Assembly: GCA_963823525.1 (NCBI GenBank)
Contig: CAWGLW010000005.1
Span: 586,672 to 650,671 of the forward strand
Length of the DNA: 64,000 nucleotides
Reading direction: 5' to 3'
Source of the DNA: CAWGLW01 sp963823525
Lineage (GTDB): Bacteria > Pseudomonadota > Gammaproteobacteria > Steroidobacterales > Steroidobacteraceae
A program made the translations under genes and the position numbers. Shown piece by piece: positions 16,925 through 25,287 of the stretch. The notes below the pieces were generated by a model. That model saw only the letters and a program-made list of their open reading frames with translations. It searched no databases and had not been told where the DNA came from. Position 1 is the first letter of the stretch. Each line of letters starts with the position of its first letter.

Positions 16925-17599
16925 TCAGTCTGTCAACCTGAACGTGACGGCAAAGGTATGCCACATGTCCACGGGCTTACCATCTTCCTTACCGGCAACA
17001 AATCGCCAGTTGCGCTCGACCTCGCGGACGGCCGCCTCATCAAGTTTCGGATATCCGCTGCTCTTGACGACCGTTACCTGGCTGCAGCGCCCGCTCTTAT
17101 CTACGAGGGCCTTGAGTGTCACCGTGCCCTCTTCACCGGCTCGACGCGAGGCCGGGGGATACTGCGGCTTGGTGGCCCTTGCGCCGCGTCCCTGCGTCGA
17201 CGGCGGAACACGGACGACCTTCTTTTCAACAGGCTTGGGTGGCGGCGGTGGCTTCGGAGGTGCGGCGACCTTTGGCTTTTCGGTGGTCACCGCGGTAATG
17301 GCCGTGGTTGGACCGGTATCGACCGGTGCGGCGATCGCGATATCCGGGGGCGGCACGTACGGCGGCGGCGTATCGATTTCCGGTGGCGGCGGCGGCGGTT
17401 CGTCGTCTTCGTCCGGCAACGCTTCGATGATCTTGGTCTCGACCGGGCCAAGCACGATCTGTACCGCCTTCGCACCGAGACCCGACGCAAGCACCCAGAA
17501 GAACAGGACGTGCAGCAGAACGACGAGAATAAACGCAAGCGTTCGCTTACTGTTCTTTGCCGGGTCCTCGATCGAATAGCTGTAGCTTTCGGCGGCCAC
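16925..17599 (-). CDS. tonB: Energy transducer TonB
   Basis: Couples inner-membrane proton force to TonB-dependent outer-membrane receptors. The 224-aa protein starts at GTG 17599, preceded by AGGAGGG. It has one N-terminal membrane anchor (RTLAFILVVLLHVLFFWVLA near residues 19-38), a Pro-rich periplasmic spacer (PPPPPPEIDTPPPYVPPP near 68-85, PPKPPPPPKP near 113) and a C-terminal TonB domain from about residue 140 (KPQYPPASRRAGEEGTVTLK) that ends in the usual beta-strand. It is the first gene of the TonB cluster. Confidence 0.95.
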   Translation of the reverse strand: MAAESYSYSIEDPAKNSKRTLAFILVVLLHVLFFWVLASGLGAKAVQIVLGPVETKIIEALPDEDDEPPPPPPEIDTPPPYVPPPDIAIAAPVDTGPTTAITAVTTEKPKVAAPPKPPPPPKPVEKKVVRVPPSTQGRGARATKPQYPPASRRAGEEGTVTLKALVDKSGRCSQVTVVKSSGYPKLDEAAVREVERNWRFVAGKEDGKPVDMWHTFAVTFRLTD

Positions 17600-17904
17600 G
17601 TGCCCTCCTGTCTGGGGCTTTGTATTTCGTTATCGTCGTCTGCGTCCAGGCGAGGCCCGCCTGCAAACGCCGACCGTACCAAGAGTCGCGTTACAGTTGC
17701 AACCGTGAGCGCTGCGAAACCGTTCTGGCCCTTCGCCCACCTGCGCTCTATCCAGCCACCTGGCTGCAGAATCGCGCATGACCGCTGGCAGAGCGCCACC
17801 CAGAAGACGCGCGCACTTTACCTTTGAAGCCCAGGCAACTCAATACCAAAGAGAGCAACCCGATCGGCCACGGCACGAGCCGCCCGGTTTTGTTTTCCGG
17901 AGCG
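17600..17904. other. Intergenic region between ilvD and tonB
   Basis: About 305 bp without a convincing gene. It should contain the tonB promoter on the minus strand, but I find no clear -35/-10 pair. A possible inverted element GTTGCAAC-like lies near 17697. No strong terminator is seen for ilvD. I see no repeat or RNA gene here. Confidence 0.4.
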
Positions 17905-19599
17905 TCACGCATCGCGCGGCCAGAGGTCAGTCACCGCGCCCAGCGAAGCGCTGCTGACCTGGTCTGCGTACTTCGCCAGCACACCACGTGTCGCATACGG
18001 CTTTGGCGCGCGCCAGGCCTTGCGCCGGCGCGCCAGTTCTGCCTTGCTGACGGCCAGCGTGATCTCCCGTCGGGTTGCGTCGATCGAAATCGTATCGCCG
18101 TTGCGCACCAGCGCGAGCGGACCTCCGGCCGCTGCTTCCGGTGAGACGTGACCGACGACGAAACCGTGGCTGCCGCCAGAGAATCGCCCGTCGGTGACCA
18201 TCGCGACTTTGTCGCCCAGTCCGCGTCCCATGATCGCCGCGGTCGGGCTGAGCATTTCGCGCATGCCCGGGCCGCCGCGCGGCCCTTCATAGCGGACGAC
18301 CACGACGTCACCGGGTTGCACGGTGCCATCGAGAATCGCCTTCAACGTTGCCTCTTCGCCATCAAACACGCGCGCGGTCCCGGCAAAGCTCAACCCCTCC
18401 TTGCCGCTGATCTTCGCGACCGCTCCTTCCGGTGCCAGATTGCCATAGAGCACCACGAGGTGGCTGTCCGGCTTGATCGGGTCGGACAGCGGGCGGACGA
18501 TTTTCTGCCGCGGTGGATAGGGTTTGACGCCCCGGAGATTCTGCGCGAGTGTCTTGCCGGTAACGGTCAGGCACTTGCCATGAAGCAGACCTGCGTTCAG
18601 CAGTTCCTTCATCAACGGCTGGATTCCCCCGATGTGGATCAACTCGGACATCGAATAGCGTCCACTTGGCCGCAGGTCCGCCAGTACCGGCACCTTCGCA
18701 CCAATGCGCGTGAAGTCGTCGAGCTTCAGCCTGACACCCGCCGCGTGGGCCATCGCCAGCAGATGCAGGACCGCGTTGGTGGAACCGGCCAGTGCAATGG
18801 TGACCACGATCGCGTTTTCGAACGCCTCGCGATTGAGGATGTCCGAGGGTCGAATGCCGCGGCGAATGAGCCTGACCACCGCTTCGCCGGCGCTTTGCGC
18901 ATCGTGCAGCTTGTGACGCGAGACCGCTTCCTGCGCAGAACTGTTCGCAAGACTCATGCCGAGCGCCTCAATGGCCGAGGCCATCGTGTTGGCGGTGTAC
19001 ATGCCCCCGCAGCTACCCGGGCCGGGAATCGCGGTGCGCTCGACCTCCAGCAGTTCACGGCGGCTTATCTTGCCACTGGCCTGAGCGCCGACGGCCTCGA
19101 AAACCGAGACCACGTCGCGGCGCTCGGCACCGGGCCGGATGGTGCCGCCGTAGACAAACACTGAGGGCCGATTGAGCCGCGCTATCGCCATCATGCAACC
19201 GGGCATGTTCTTGTCACAGCCACCGATCGCCACCAGCCCGTCGAAACCCTGAGCGCCGACCACCGTCTCTATCGAATCCGCGATCACTTCGCGTGACACC
19301 AGCGAGTAGCGCATACCGGGCGTGCCCATCGATATACCGTCGGAAACGGTGATCGTTCCAAAAATCGTGCTCTTCGCACCGGCTTCATCAGCACCGTGCG
19401 CGGCGGCGTCGGCCAGCGTATTGATGTGCATGTTGCAGGGCGTGAGATTGCTCCAGGTCGAAGCGACTCCGACCTGCGGGCGCCGGAAATCGCCATCCGT
19501 GAAGCCGACGGCCCGGAGCATGGCGCGGCTTGGCGTCTGCTTGACCCCATCGACGACGAGGCGGGAGAAGGGGCGCTTATCGATCTTGCGAGATGACAT
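17905..19599 (-). CDS. ilvD: Dihydroxy-acid dehydratase
   Basis: Makes the 2-keto acids that lead to isoleucine and valine. The 564-aa protein belongs to the IlvD/Edd family. The Fe-S ligand cysteines are Cys55 (NLTPCNMH), Cys128 (AIGGCDKNMPGC) and Cys197 (PGSCGGMYTANTM). The C-terminal GRFSGGSHGFVVGHVSPEA signature is intact. It is downstream of, and on the same strand as, the M17 peptidase and MFS genes, 53 bp from the latter. It is not in the ilvC-leu operon 3 kb away, and no ilvB/ilvN gene is in the window. Confidence 0.97.
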   Translation of the reverse strand: MSSRKIDKRPFSRLVVDGVKQTPSRAMLRAVGFTDGDFRRPQVGVASTWSNLTPCNMHINTLADAAAHGADEAGAKSTIFGTITVSDGISMGTPGMRYSLVSREVIADSIETVVGAQGFDGLVAIGGCDKNMPGCMMAIARLNRPSVFVYGGTIRPGAERRDVVSVFEAVGAQASGKISRRELLEVERTAIPGPGSCGGMYTANTMASAIEALGMSLANSSAQEAVSRHKLHDAQSAGEAVVRLIRRGIRPSDILNREAFENAIVVTIALAGSTNAVLHLLAMAHAAGVRLKLDDFTRIGAKVPVLADLRPSGRYSMSELIHIGGIQPLMKELLNAGLLHGKCLTVTGKTLAQNLRGVKPYPPRQKIVRPLSDPIKPDSHLVVLYGNLAPEGAVAKISGKEGLSFAGTARVFDGEEATLKAILDGTVQPGDVVVVRYEGPRGGPGMREMLSPTAAIMGRGLGDKVAMVTDGRFSGGSHGFVVGHVSPEAAAGGPLALVRNGDTISIDATRREITLAVSKAELARRRKAWRAPKPYATRGVLAKYADQVSSASLGAVTDLWPRDA

Positions 19600-19652
19600 C
19601 CAACAGACTCCTCAGAAACTCCCGGGCATTGTCGCCGTTGCGGCGGGCGGCG

Positions 19653-20915
19653 TCACGTAACCGGATTCGCGGCTCCGAGAGCGCGACGCATTGCGATGAA
19701 CCCGCGTGCGCCAGCGATCACGAGCGCCAGCGGCAGCAGCAACGCCCAGGGACCGAGACCCGGGCTCAAGGCGTTCAAAGCATAGTAGAGGCCAATGGCC
19801 AGAGAGGGCGCGAGCAGACCGCGGATGCCGGTCAGCATGACATGCACACCCATGTAACGCGCCTCCTCACCCCGGCGGACGAAGTCGTTGTGGCCGAGCG
19901 TCCAGCCAATCATGCCGGCGGCCATCGAAACCCCCATCAACAGGGCGCCCGGGATCAACAGCCAGGGCCAGTGCCCCAGGATCCCGACCACGTAACAGCC
20001 GATCGCGGCGACCGTTACCCAGCCCTGGATCGAACGGAAGACGACGATGTGTTGCCGGTCCAGCAACTGGGCCCATGGCCAGATAGCCAGCGGCGTCACG
20101 AGCATTGGCACCGCGGTGGCGACGGCCATCTGCATCGATGCGGGCAACTTCAATACATCGTCGAGACACACGACAATGAGCGGCGCAATCATCAGGTTGC
20201 CGCTGCCGAAGATGCTCATCACCTGCATGTAGCGGCGAAAGAAGCGGTCCTCACGCAGCAACTGGCGAACGCCGCGCAGGCCAAACGAGGCTCCGGCATC
20301 GAGCCGCTCCTTTTCCATGGCCAGCAGGCGCGCCTCGCCCCGGACGCGCACGCGCCTTACCGCCAGAGCGCCGGCCAGCCCAGCCAGCGCGGCCGCAAGA
20401 ATCGCCAGGCGATACCCGCTGCGGCCGCCGTGCTCGAGCAGCCAGCCGAGCCCCAGGCTCACGGCGGCCACCGCGACCGAGGAGCTGGCCATGATCCGCC
20501 CGGTGATCCGGGCCCGCAGGTGTCGCGGGTAGTTGACACTCCAGAGGACGGAACGAACTGTCTGAACACCGACCCACAACACACGCGCCAGCGCGTAACA
20601 GCCAAAGAACAGCAGCAGGCCGACCGGCCCGGCGGGCACCAGCGCCAGGGCTGCGATGCAGATTACGACCGCGATAAGCAGCGGGAACAACAGCGCCACT
20701 TTTGGCCTGCCCTGTGCTGCCCGCGCCCAGCCAAGGCTGGCCAGGTTGCTCCAGGCCGGTGCGGCACTGGCCAGGCCCAGGACCAGGTCGACTGCCAGCG
20801 ACGGCGTCCTGCCGGCAAACAGCGTGCGAATCATCACCGCCGCCGTCCCACCGTCTATCACGCCAAGCGCGACGTACATGAGCGTCCAGGCGCGGCGCTC
20901 GTTCTTCAGAAACAT
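19653..20915 (-). CDS. MFS-type transporter
   Basis: A 420-aa inner-membrane protein with about twelve hydrophobic segments in two halves separated by a charged loop near residues 190-230 (RRVRVRGEARLLAMEKERLDAG). This is the pattern of the major facilitator superfamily. Loop motifs such as RARITGRIMASS near 134 are seen, but the substrate cannot be assigned. It starts 18 bp after the M17 peptidase on the same strand, so the two are probably co-transcribed; a peptide or amino-acid role is only a guess. Confidence 0.8.
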   Translation of the reverse strand: MFLKNERRAWTLMYVALGVIDGGTAAVMIRTLFAGRTPSLAVDLVLGLASAAPAWSNLASLGWARAAQGRPKVALLFPLLIAVVICIAALALVPAGPVGLLLFFGCYALARVLWVGVQTVRSVLWSVNYPRHLRARITGRIMASSSVAVAAVSLGLGWLLEHGGRSGYRLAILAAALAGLAGALAVRRVRVRGEARLLAMEKERLDAGASFGLRGVRQLLREDRFFRRYMQVMSIFGSGNLMIAPLIVVCLDDVLKLPASMQMAVATAVPMLVTPLAIWPWAQLLDRQHIVVFRSIQGWVTVAAIGCYVVGILGHWPWLLIPGALLMGVSMAAGMIGWTLGHNDFVRRGEEARYMGVHVMLTGIRGLLAPSLAIGLYYALNALSPGLGPWALLLPLALVIAGARGFIAMRRALGAANPVT

Positions 20916-20933
20916 TTCGTCCAGCGTGCCAAG

Positions 20934-22322
20934 TCAGTCGAATCGCTCCGCCAGCAATGCGTACAGGGCGCGCACGGCCGCCGGCTCTGCGCCGACCGGC
21001 CGGCCCGGACGGGCCCTGGGGTTCCAGCCGAAAAGATCGACGTGCAGCCAGTCGCGATCGCGACCGGCAAAGCGTCTCAGGAACAGCCCGCCGAGGATGG
21101 CACCGGCGAACGCATTGCCGGCGACATTGTTGAAGTCGGCCACTTCGCTGCGCAGTTCCGCGTCGTATCCATCCCATAGCGGCATCTGCCAGAGCGGGTC
21201 GGCCATTTCGCGCCCGTGGCGCAGCAGCGCATCGACAGTCGCCTGCCGGTTGCCGAACACCGCCGGCAGTTCCGGTCCGAGCGCAACGCGCGCCGCGCCG
21301 GTCAGGGTGGCCAGGTCGATAATCAACTCGGGCGATTCGCTGGCCGCTTCGGTCAGCGCGTCGGCGAGAACCAGGCGACCTTCCGCGTCGGTGTGGCCGA
21401 CTTCGACGGTCTGGCCGCTTCGGGTGATGATGATGTCGCCGGGTCGAAAAGCGTCTCCGGCAATCGCATTCTCAACGGCCGGTATCAGCACCCGCAGACG
21501 AACCCGCAGTTCGCTGGCCATGATCATTCGTGCCAGTGCCAGCGTACAGGCGGCACCCCCCATGTCCTTTTTCATCAGGCGCATGCCGTCGGCCGGCTTG
21601 ATGTCGAGGCCACCGGAGTCGAAGCACACGCCTTTGCCAACCAGAGTGACCAGCGGATCTCCTGCCCGCCCCCAGCGCAGATCGATCAGGCGCGGCGGAT
21701 GCGTCGCCGCCCGTCCGACCGTGTGAATTGCCGGGTAGCCCTCAGCGAGTGCGGCGCCGGTCACCTCCCGCGCGCTTCCGCCGTGGTTCTCCGTGAGCTC
21801 GACTGCGCGCCGGCCGAGTTCTTCCGGTGTCAGGTCCGCGGCGGGCATATTGATCAGGTCGCGAGCCATCGCGAGCGAAGCGGCCATGTGGCGCACATGG
21901 GGCATGTCGGCCAGTTGCGGCGGCACCAGCGTCGCCACCGGGTCAGCCGCAGCCGGCTTGCTGCGGTAGCGCTCGAACCGATAGCTTCCCCAGGCCCAGC
22001 CCAGCGCCGCGGCCGTCGCTGCCGGTGCGGGCAAGGCACTCTCTATCCGCCACGGTCCACCGGGAAGACGGGCCGGTGCCGCGGCCAGATGCCAGAGGTC
22101 CAGCCGGTCAATGGAGCCGAGCGCCCCGAGACCCAGCACGGCGCCACTGAGTCGTCCGTCGGGGCCGGGAACGCACTGCAGCGCACCGCGCTCGGCCCGG
22201 AAACCCGTTTCCTGAAGCCAGGTTTTCGCCGTCCCGCCCTGCCCCTGCAACCAGTCGGCAAGGTCTGCCTCGGCCACCAGCCAGAGCGGGCGGCTTGCAC
22301 TCGTGTGTGTTGTTTCGAACAT
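20934..22322 (-). CDS. M17 leucyl aminopeptidase family protein
   Basis: A cytosolic metallopeptidase that removes N-terminal residues from peptides. The 462-aa protein has a variable N-terminal half and a C-terminal catalytic half. Catalytic-site motifs are VGKGVCFDSGGLDIKP near residues 228-243, KKDMGGAA near 251 and HTDAEGRL near 309-316. The first residue of the usual NTDAEGRL is His here, while the metal-binding Asp and Glu are kept. It resembles the PepA-related branch more than classic PepA. It is divergent from the ilvC leader region and first in a run of three minus-strand genes ending with ilvD. Confidence 0.88.
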   Translation of the reverse strand: MFETTHTSASRPLWLVAEADLADWLQGQGGTAKTWLQETGFRAERGALQCVPGPDGRLSGAVLGLGALGSIDRLDLWHLAAAPARLPGGPWRIESALPAPAATAAALGWAWGSYRFERYRSKPAAADPVATLVPPQLADMPHVRHMAASLAMARDLINMPAADLTPEELGRRAVELTENHGGSAREVTGAALAEGYPAIHTVGRAATHPPRLIDLRWGRAGDPLVTLVGKGVCFDSGGLDIKPADGMRLMKKDMGGAACTLALARMIMASELRVRLRVLIPAVENAIAGDAFRPGDIIITRSGQTVEVGHTDAEGRLVLADALTEAASESPELIIDLATLTGAARVALGPELPAVFGNRQATVDALLRHGREMADPLWQMPLWDGYDAELRSEVADFNNVAGNAFAGAILGGLFLRRFAGRDRDWLHVDLFGWNPRARPGRPVGAEPAAVRALYALLAERFD

Positions 22323-22384
22323 GTAATTCCGCCTGTCAGGCTACGCCGGCCGACAGCTTAACGGAGATTCTTTTTGCAGTGCGG

Positions 22385-22417
22385 TTGACAATTCCCCCGG
22401 GCCTGTGGCTCTATCGA
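22385..22417 (+). promoter_or_regulatory. Possible promoter of the ilvC-leu operon
   Basis: A perfect -35 hexamer TTGACA occupies 22385-22390. The -10 is weak: CTCTAT at 18-bp spacing or TATCGA at 21-bp spacing. Transcription from here would cover the leader peptide and attenuator downstream. Confidence 0.45.
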
Positions 22418-22450
22418 CCGGTCAACTTCAGGCAGCAAAGACGGAACGAA

Positions 22451-22564
22451 ATGGCGCGCCCGGACGACCGATCAGTCAATTACCTAACGGCTTGCCGACT
22501 GCCGGAGCTGCTGCTTGCCCTTGGTATCCTGCTTCCCATCGGGAGGTGCGGGGTCCGGGACTGA
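22451..22564 (+). CDS. Leader peptide of the ilvC-leu operon (attenuation control)
   Basis: A 37-residue open frame starting at ATG 22451, with GGAACGAA just upstream, and ending at TGA 22564. Its second half reads LPELLLALGILLPIGRCGV, an unusual concentration of Leu with Ile and Val codons, the end products of the operon it precedes. It ends 28 nt before a strong intrinsic terminator. A segment inside its last codons (22546-22556) can pair with the terminator's 5' arm. This is the arrangement of ribosome-stalling attenuation known for ilv and leu leaders. It is not annotated by length-limited gene finders. Confidence 0.82.
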   Translation: MARPDDRSVNYLTACRLPELLLALGILLPIGRCGVRD

Positions 22565-22602
22565 CGGCGCGACAGCGCGAGAAGACACCAGGAACCCCGC
22601 AC
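22546..22602 (+). promoter_or_regulatory. Antiterminator pairing in the ilvC leader
   Basis: GTGCGGGGTCC at 22546-22556 can pair with GGAACCCCGCAC at 22591-22602 (nine continuous base pairs plus partial extension). This is mutually exclusive with the terminator hairpin that uses the same 22592-22600 arm. A ribosome stalled on the Leu/Ile codons would leave 22546-22556 free; a ribosome at the stop codon would cover it. Confidence 0.78.
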
Positions 22603-22631
22603 CGGCCAGGCCGGCGCGGGGTTCTTTGTTT
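22592..22631 (+). terminator. Attenuator terminator upstream of ilvC
   Basis: GAACCCCGC (22592-22600) pairs with GCGGGGTTC (22616-22624), with an inner CCGGC/GCCGG stem and a small loop. TTTGTTT follows. It lies 39 nt before the ilvC start, inside the transcript leader, which marks it as an attenuator and not the end of an upstream gene. Confidence 0.9.
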
Positions 22632-22669
22632 GGGAACCTGAGATCGAACATCTTGCAGAGGAGTTACTG

Positions 22670-23659
22670 ATGCGCGCTTATTCAAAGAAAGACGTGGACA
22701 ACAAGGCCCTCAAGGGCGCCCGGATCGCGGTGCTCGGTTACGGCAGCCAGGGCCGCGCGCATGCGCTGAATCTGCGTGACTCCGGTTATGACGTGGTCGT
22801 CGGCGTGCGCCGGGGTGACAGCTGGAAGAAGGCGAAGAAGGACGGTCTGCGGGTGATGGAGCCTGCCAAGGCGGTCAAGGGCGCCACGCTCGTGGCGATG
22901 CTCGCCCCGGACCTGGCCCAGCCAGGCCTCTATAAGGAAATCGAAGCCAACCTCGAACCCGGGGCTGCCCTGCTTTTCGCCCACGGTTTCAACGTGCATT
23001 TCGGCGAAATTACCCCACGCGCCGATCTCGATGTCGTGCTGATTGCGCCGAAGGGCCCCGGTGACCTGGTGCGCCGTCAATATGAGCAGGGCCGCGGTGT
23101 CCCGTGCCTGATTGCCGTGGAACACAATGCGAGCCGCAAGGCCAAGGCGCGCGCACTGGCTTATGCCGACGGCATCGGTGGCACGCGTGCCGGGGTCATC
23201 CAGACCACGTTCGCCGAGGAAACCGAGACCGACCTGTTCGGTGAACAGGCCGTACTCTGCGGAGGCGCGACGGAACTGGTGCTCAAAGGTTTCGAGACCC
23301 TCGTTGAGGCGGGTTACCAGCCCGAAGTCGCTTACTACGAGTGCCTTCATGAGTTGAAGCTGATCGTCGACCTGCTGCACGAAGGCGGCATCGCGAAGAT
23401 GCACAAGTACATCTCTGAGACCGCGAAGTACGGCGACCTGACCCGCGGACCGCGAGTCATCAACGCTGCGACCAAGAAAGAGATGAAGCTGATCCTCAAG
23501 GAAATCCAGGATGGCAAGTTTGCGAAGCAATGGATCCGTGAGAACAAGACCGGGCGGCGCAAATACGATGCGCTGATGAAGAAGGACCTCCAGCACCCGA
23601 TAGAGAAAGTGGGCGTGAAGCTGCGCGCCCGCATGCCGTGGCTGGACGAAGGAGTTTAG
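22670..23659 (+). CDS. ilvC: Ketol-acid reductoisomerase (class I)
   Basis: Isomerises and reduces acetolactate or acetohydroxybutyrate with NADPH in valine and isoleucine synthesis. At 329 aa it is the short class I form. The nucleotide site GYGSQGRAHA is at residues 23-32. Mg-binding acidic residues lie in AEETETDLFGEQAVLCGG near 182-199 and in YYECLHELKLIVDL near 222-235. GAGGAG lies 6 nt before the ATG. It heads an ilvC-leuA-leuC-leuD-leuB operon controlled by the leader upstream. The genes for acetolactate synthase are not beside it. Confidence 0.98.
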   Translation: MRAYSKKDVDNKALKGARIAVLGYGSQGRAHALNLRDSGYDVVVGVRRGDSWKKAKKDGLRVMEPAKAVKGATLVAMLAPDLAQPGLYKEIEANLEPGAALLFAHGFNVHFGEITPRADLDVVLIAPKGPGDLVRRQYEQGRGVPCLIAVEHNASRKAKARALAYADGIGGTRAGVIQTTFAEETETDLFGEQAVLCGGATELVLKGFETLVEAGYQPEVAYYECLHELKLIVDLLHEGGIAKMHKYISETAKYGDLTRGPRVINAATKKEMKLILKEIQDGKFAKQWIRENKTGRRKYDALMKKDLQHPIEKVGVKLRARMPWLDEGV

Positions 23660-23663
23660 TGCG

Positions 23664-25262
23664 ATGTCCACCCGAGATCCCGACCGCGTCCTGATCTTCG
23701 ACACCACCTTGCGTGATGGCGAACAGTCGCCCGGCTGCAGCATGACGCAGCCGGAGAAGCTGCGCGTGGCCCGGACGCTTGCGGAACTCGGCGTGGATGT
23801 CATCGAAGCCGGTTTCCCGGTTGCCTCCCGGGGCGACTGGGAGTCCGTGCAGGCCATTGCGCGAGAGGTCCACGGCCCGATCGTTGCCGGCCTCGCCCGC
23901 TGCAACGCAGGAGATATCGACCGCGCCTGGACGGCCATCCGCGATGCCGATCGCCCTCGCCTGCACGTGTTTCTCGCCACGAGCGCCATTCACCGCGAGC
24001 ACAAGCTCAACATGGCCAAGGACGAGATCATCCGCATGGCCGTCGAGGGCGTGAAAATTGCCCGTGGCCTGTGCGAAGACGTTGAATTCTCCCCCGAGGA
24101 CGCCTCGCGCACCGAACTGGAATTTCTCGCCGAAGTCGTCGAGGCCGCAATCGAGGCCGGGGCGACGACGATCAACGTGCCGGACACGGTCGGCTACACG
24201 GTACCGGAAGAATTCTTCGAGGTTTTCGACTACCTCAAGCGCAACGTGCGCGGCGCGAACGACGTGATCTTCAGCGTGCACTGCCACGACGATCTTGGCA
24301 TGGCTGTTGCGAACAGTCTCGCGGCGGTACGCGCCGGAGCGCGCCAGATCGAGTGCACGATCAACGGTATCGGTGAGCGAGCCGGCAACTGCTCGCTCGA
24401 AGAAGTGGTGATGGCCCTGAAGACCCGGGAAGGCTACTTCGGCCTGCACACCGGCATCGACAGCAAACGCCTGTATCCGGCCAGCCGACTGCTTTCGAGC
24501 ATCACTGGCATGCCGATACCACGCAACAAGGCCATCATTGGCGAGAACGCGTTCGCCCACGAATCGGGCATTCACCAGCACGGCATGCTGCGCCACCACT
24601 CCACCTACGAGATCATGCGCCCCGACGACGTCGGACTCTCGCGAACCAATCTCGTGCTCGGCAAGCACAGCGGACGGCACGCGTTTCGAGAGCGGGTCAA
24701 GGAACTGGGCTTTGAACTCGGCGAGGACGAACTCAACAGCGTGTTCGAGAACTTCAAGGCCCTGGCCGACAAGAAAAAGGAATTGTTCGACGGCGACATC
24801 GAAGCGCTGGTCCTGCGCACCGATTTTGACGCGGGCGGGCCGTGGTCGCTGAAGAAGCTGTACGCGGTCAGCGACTCGGCGGGCCAGGCGATGGCGCGTG
24901 TGACGCTGGAGCACACGGACGGCCGCGTGGTTGAAAAGGAGACCCAGGGTGACGGCCCGGTCGATGCGGCAATCAAGGCCGTCGAGGCGGCCGCCGGAAT
25001 CGAGGTGACGCTGCGCAAGTTCGAAGTGCGCAGCGTAACGGTCGGCGAGGACGCCCAGGGCGAAGCCATCGTGACGGTCGAGCACAACGGCCGAGGCTAC
25101 CGCGGCGCCAGTGTGACCACGGACATCGTCGAGTCCGGCGTCCGGGCATTTCTGGAAGTGGTCAATCGGATCGAGTCATCGGCCGCAATCATCGCGCGCG
25201 GTGGCGTGGAACGGCGGGCGCAGAGACGCCAGCGGCTCAGTGACGCGGCCGCGGCCGTCTGA
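23664..25262 (+). CDS. leuA: 2-isopropylmalate synthase
   Basis: First committed enzyme of leucine synthesis; condenses acetyl-CoA with 2-ketoisovalerate. The 532-aa protein has the TIM-barrel signature LRDGEQSPGCSM near residues 16-27, the metal-site HCHDDLGMAVANS near 207-219 and NGIGERAGNCSLEEV near 233. A C-terminal LeuA allosteric domain from about residue 390 is expected to give leucine feedback inhibition. It starts 4 bp after the ilvC stop, which indicates tight co-transcription. Confidence 0.98.
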   Translation: MSTRDPDRVLIFDTTLRDGEQSPGCSMTQPEKLRVARTLAELGVDVIEAGFPVASRGDWESVQAIAREVHGPIVAGLARCNAGDIDRAWTAIRDADRPRLHVFLATSAIHREHKLNMAKDEIIRMAVEGVKIARGLCEDVEFSPEDASRTELEFLAEVVEAAIEAGATTINVPDTVGYTVPEEFFEVFDYLKRNVRGANDVIFSVHCHDDLGMAVANSLAAVRAGARQIECTINGIGERAGNCSLEEVVMALKTREGYFGLHTGIDSKRLYPASRLLSSITGMPIPRNKAIIGENAFAHESGIHQHGMLRHHSTYEIMRPDDVGLSRTNLVLGKHSGRHAFRERVKELGFELGEDELNSVFENFKALADKKKELFDGDIEALVLRTDFDAGGPWSLKKLYAVSDSAGQAMARVTLEHTDGRVVEKETQGDGPVDAAIKAVEAAAGIEVTLRKFEVRSVTVGEDAQGEAIVTVEHNGRGYRGASVTTDIVESGVRAFLEVVNRIESSAAIIARGGVERRAQRRQRLSDAAAAV

Positions 25263-25287
25263 ACAGCCGGTACGCGGCGGAGATCGA

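Noticed and set aside
19593..21179. A 528-codon open frame on the plus strand opposite ilvD and the MFS gene
   Set aside because: It is rich in Gln, Arg and His with no domain pattern and lies antisense to clear genes; high GC keeps the opposite strand open.
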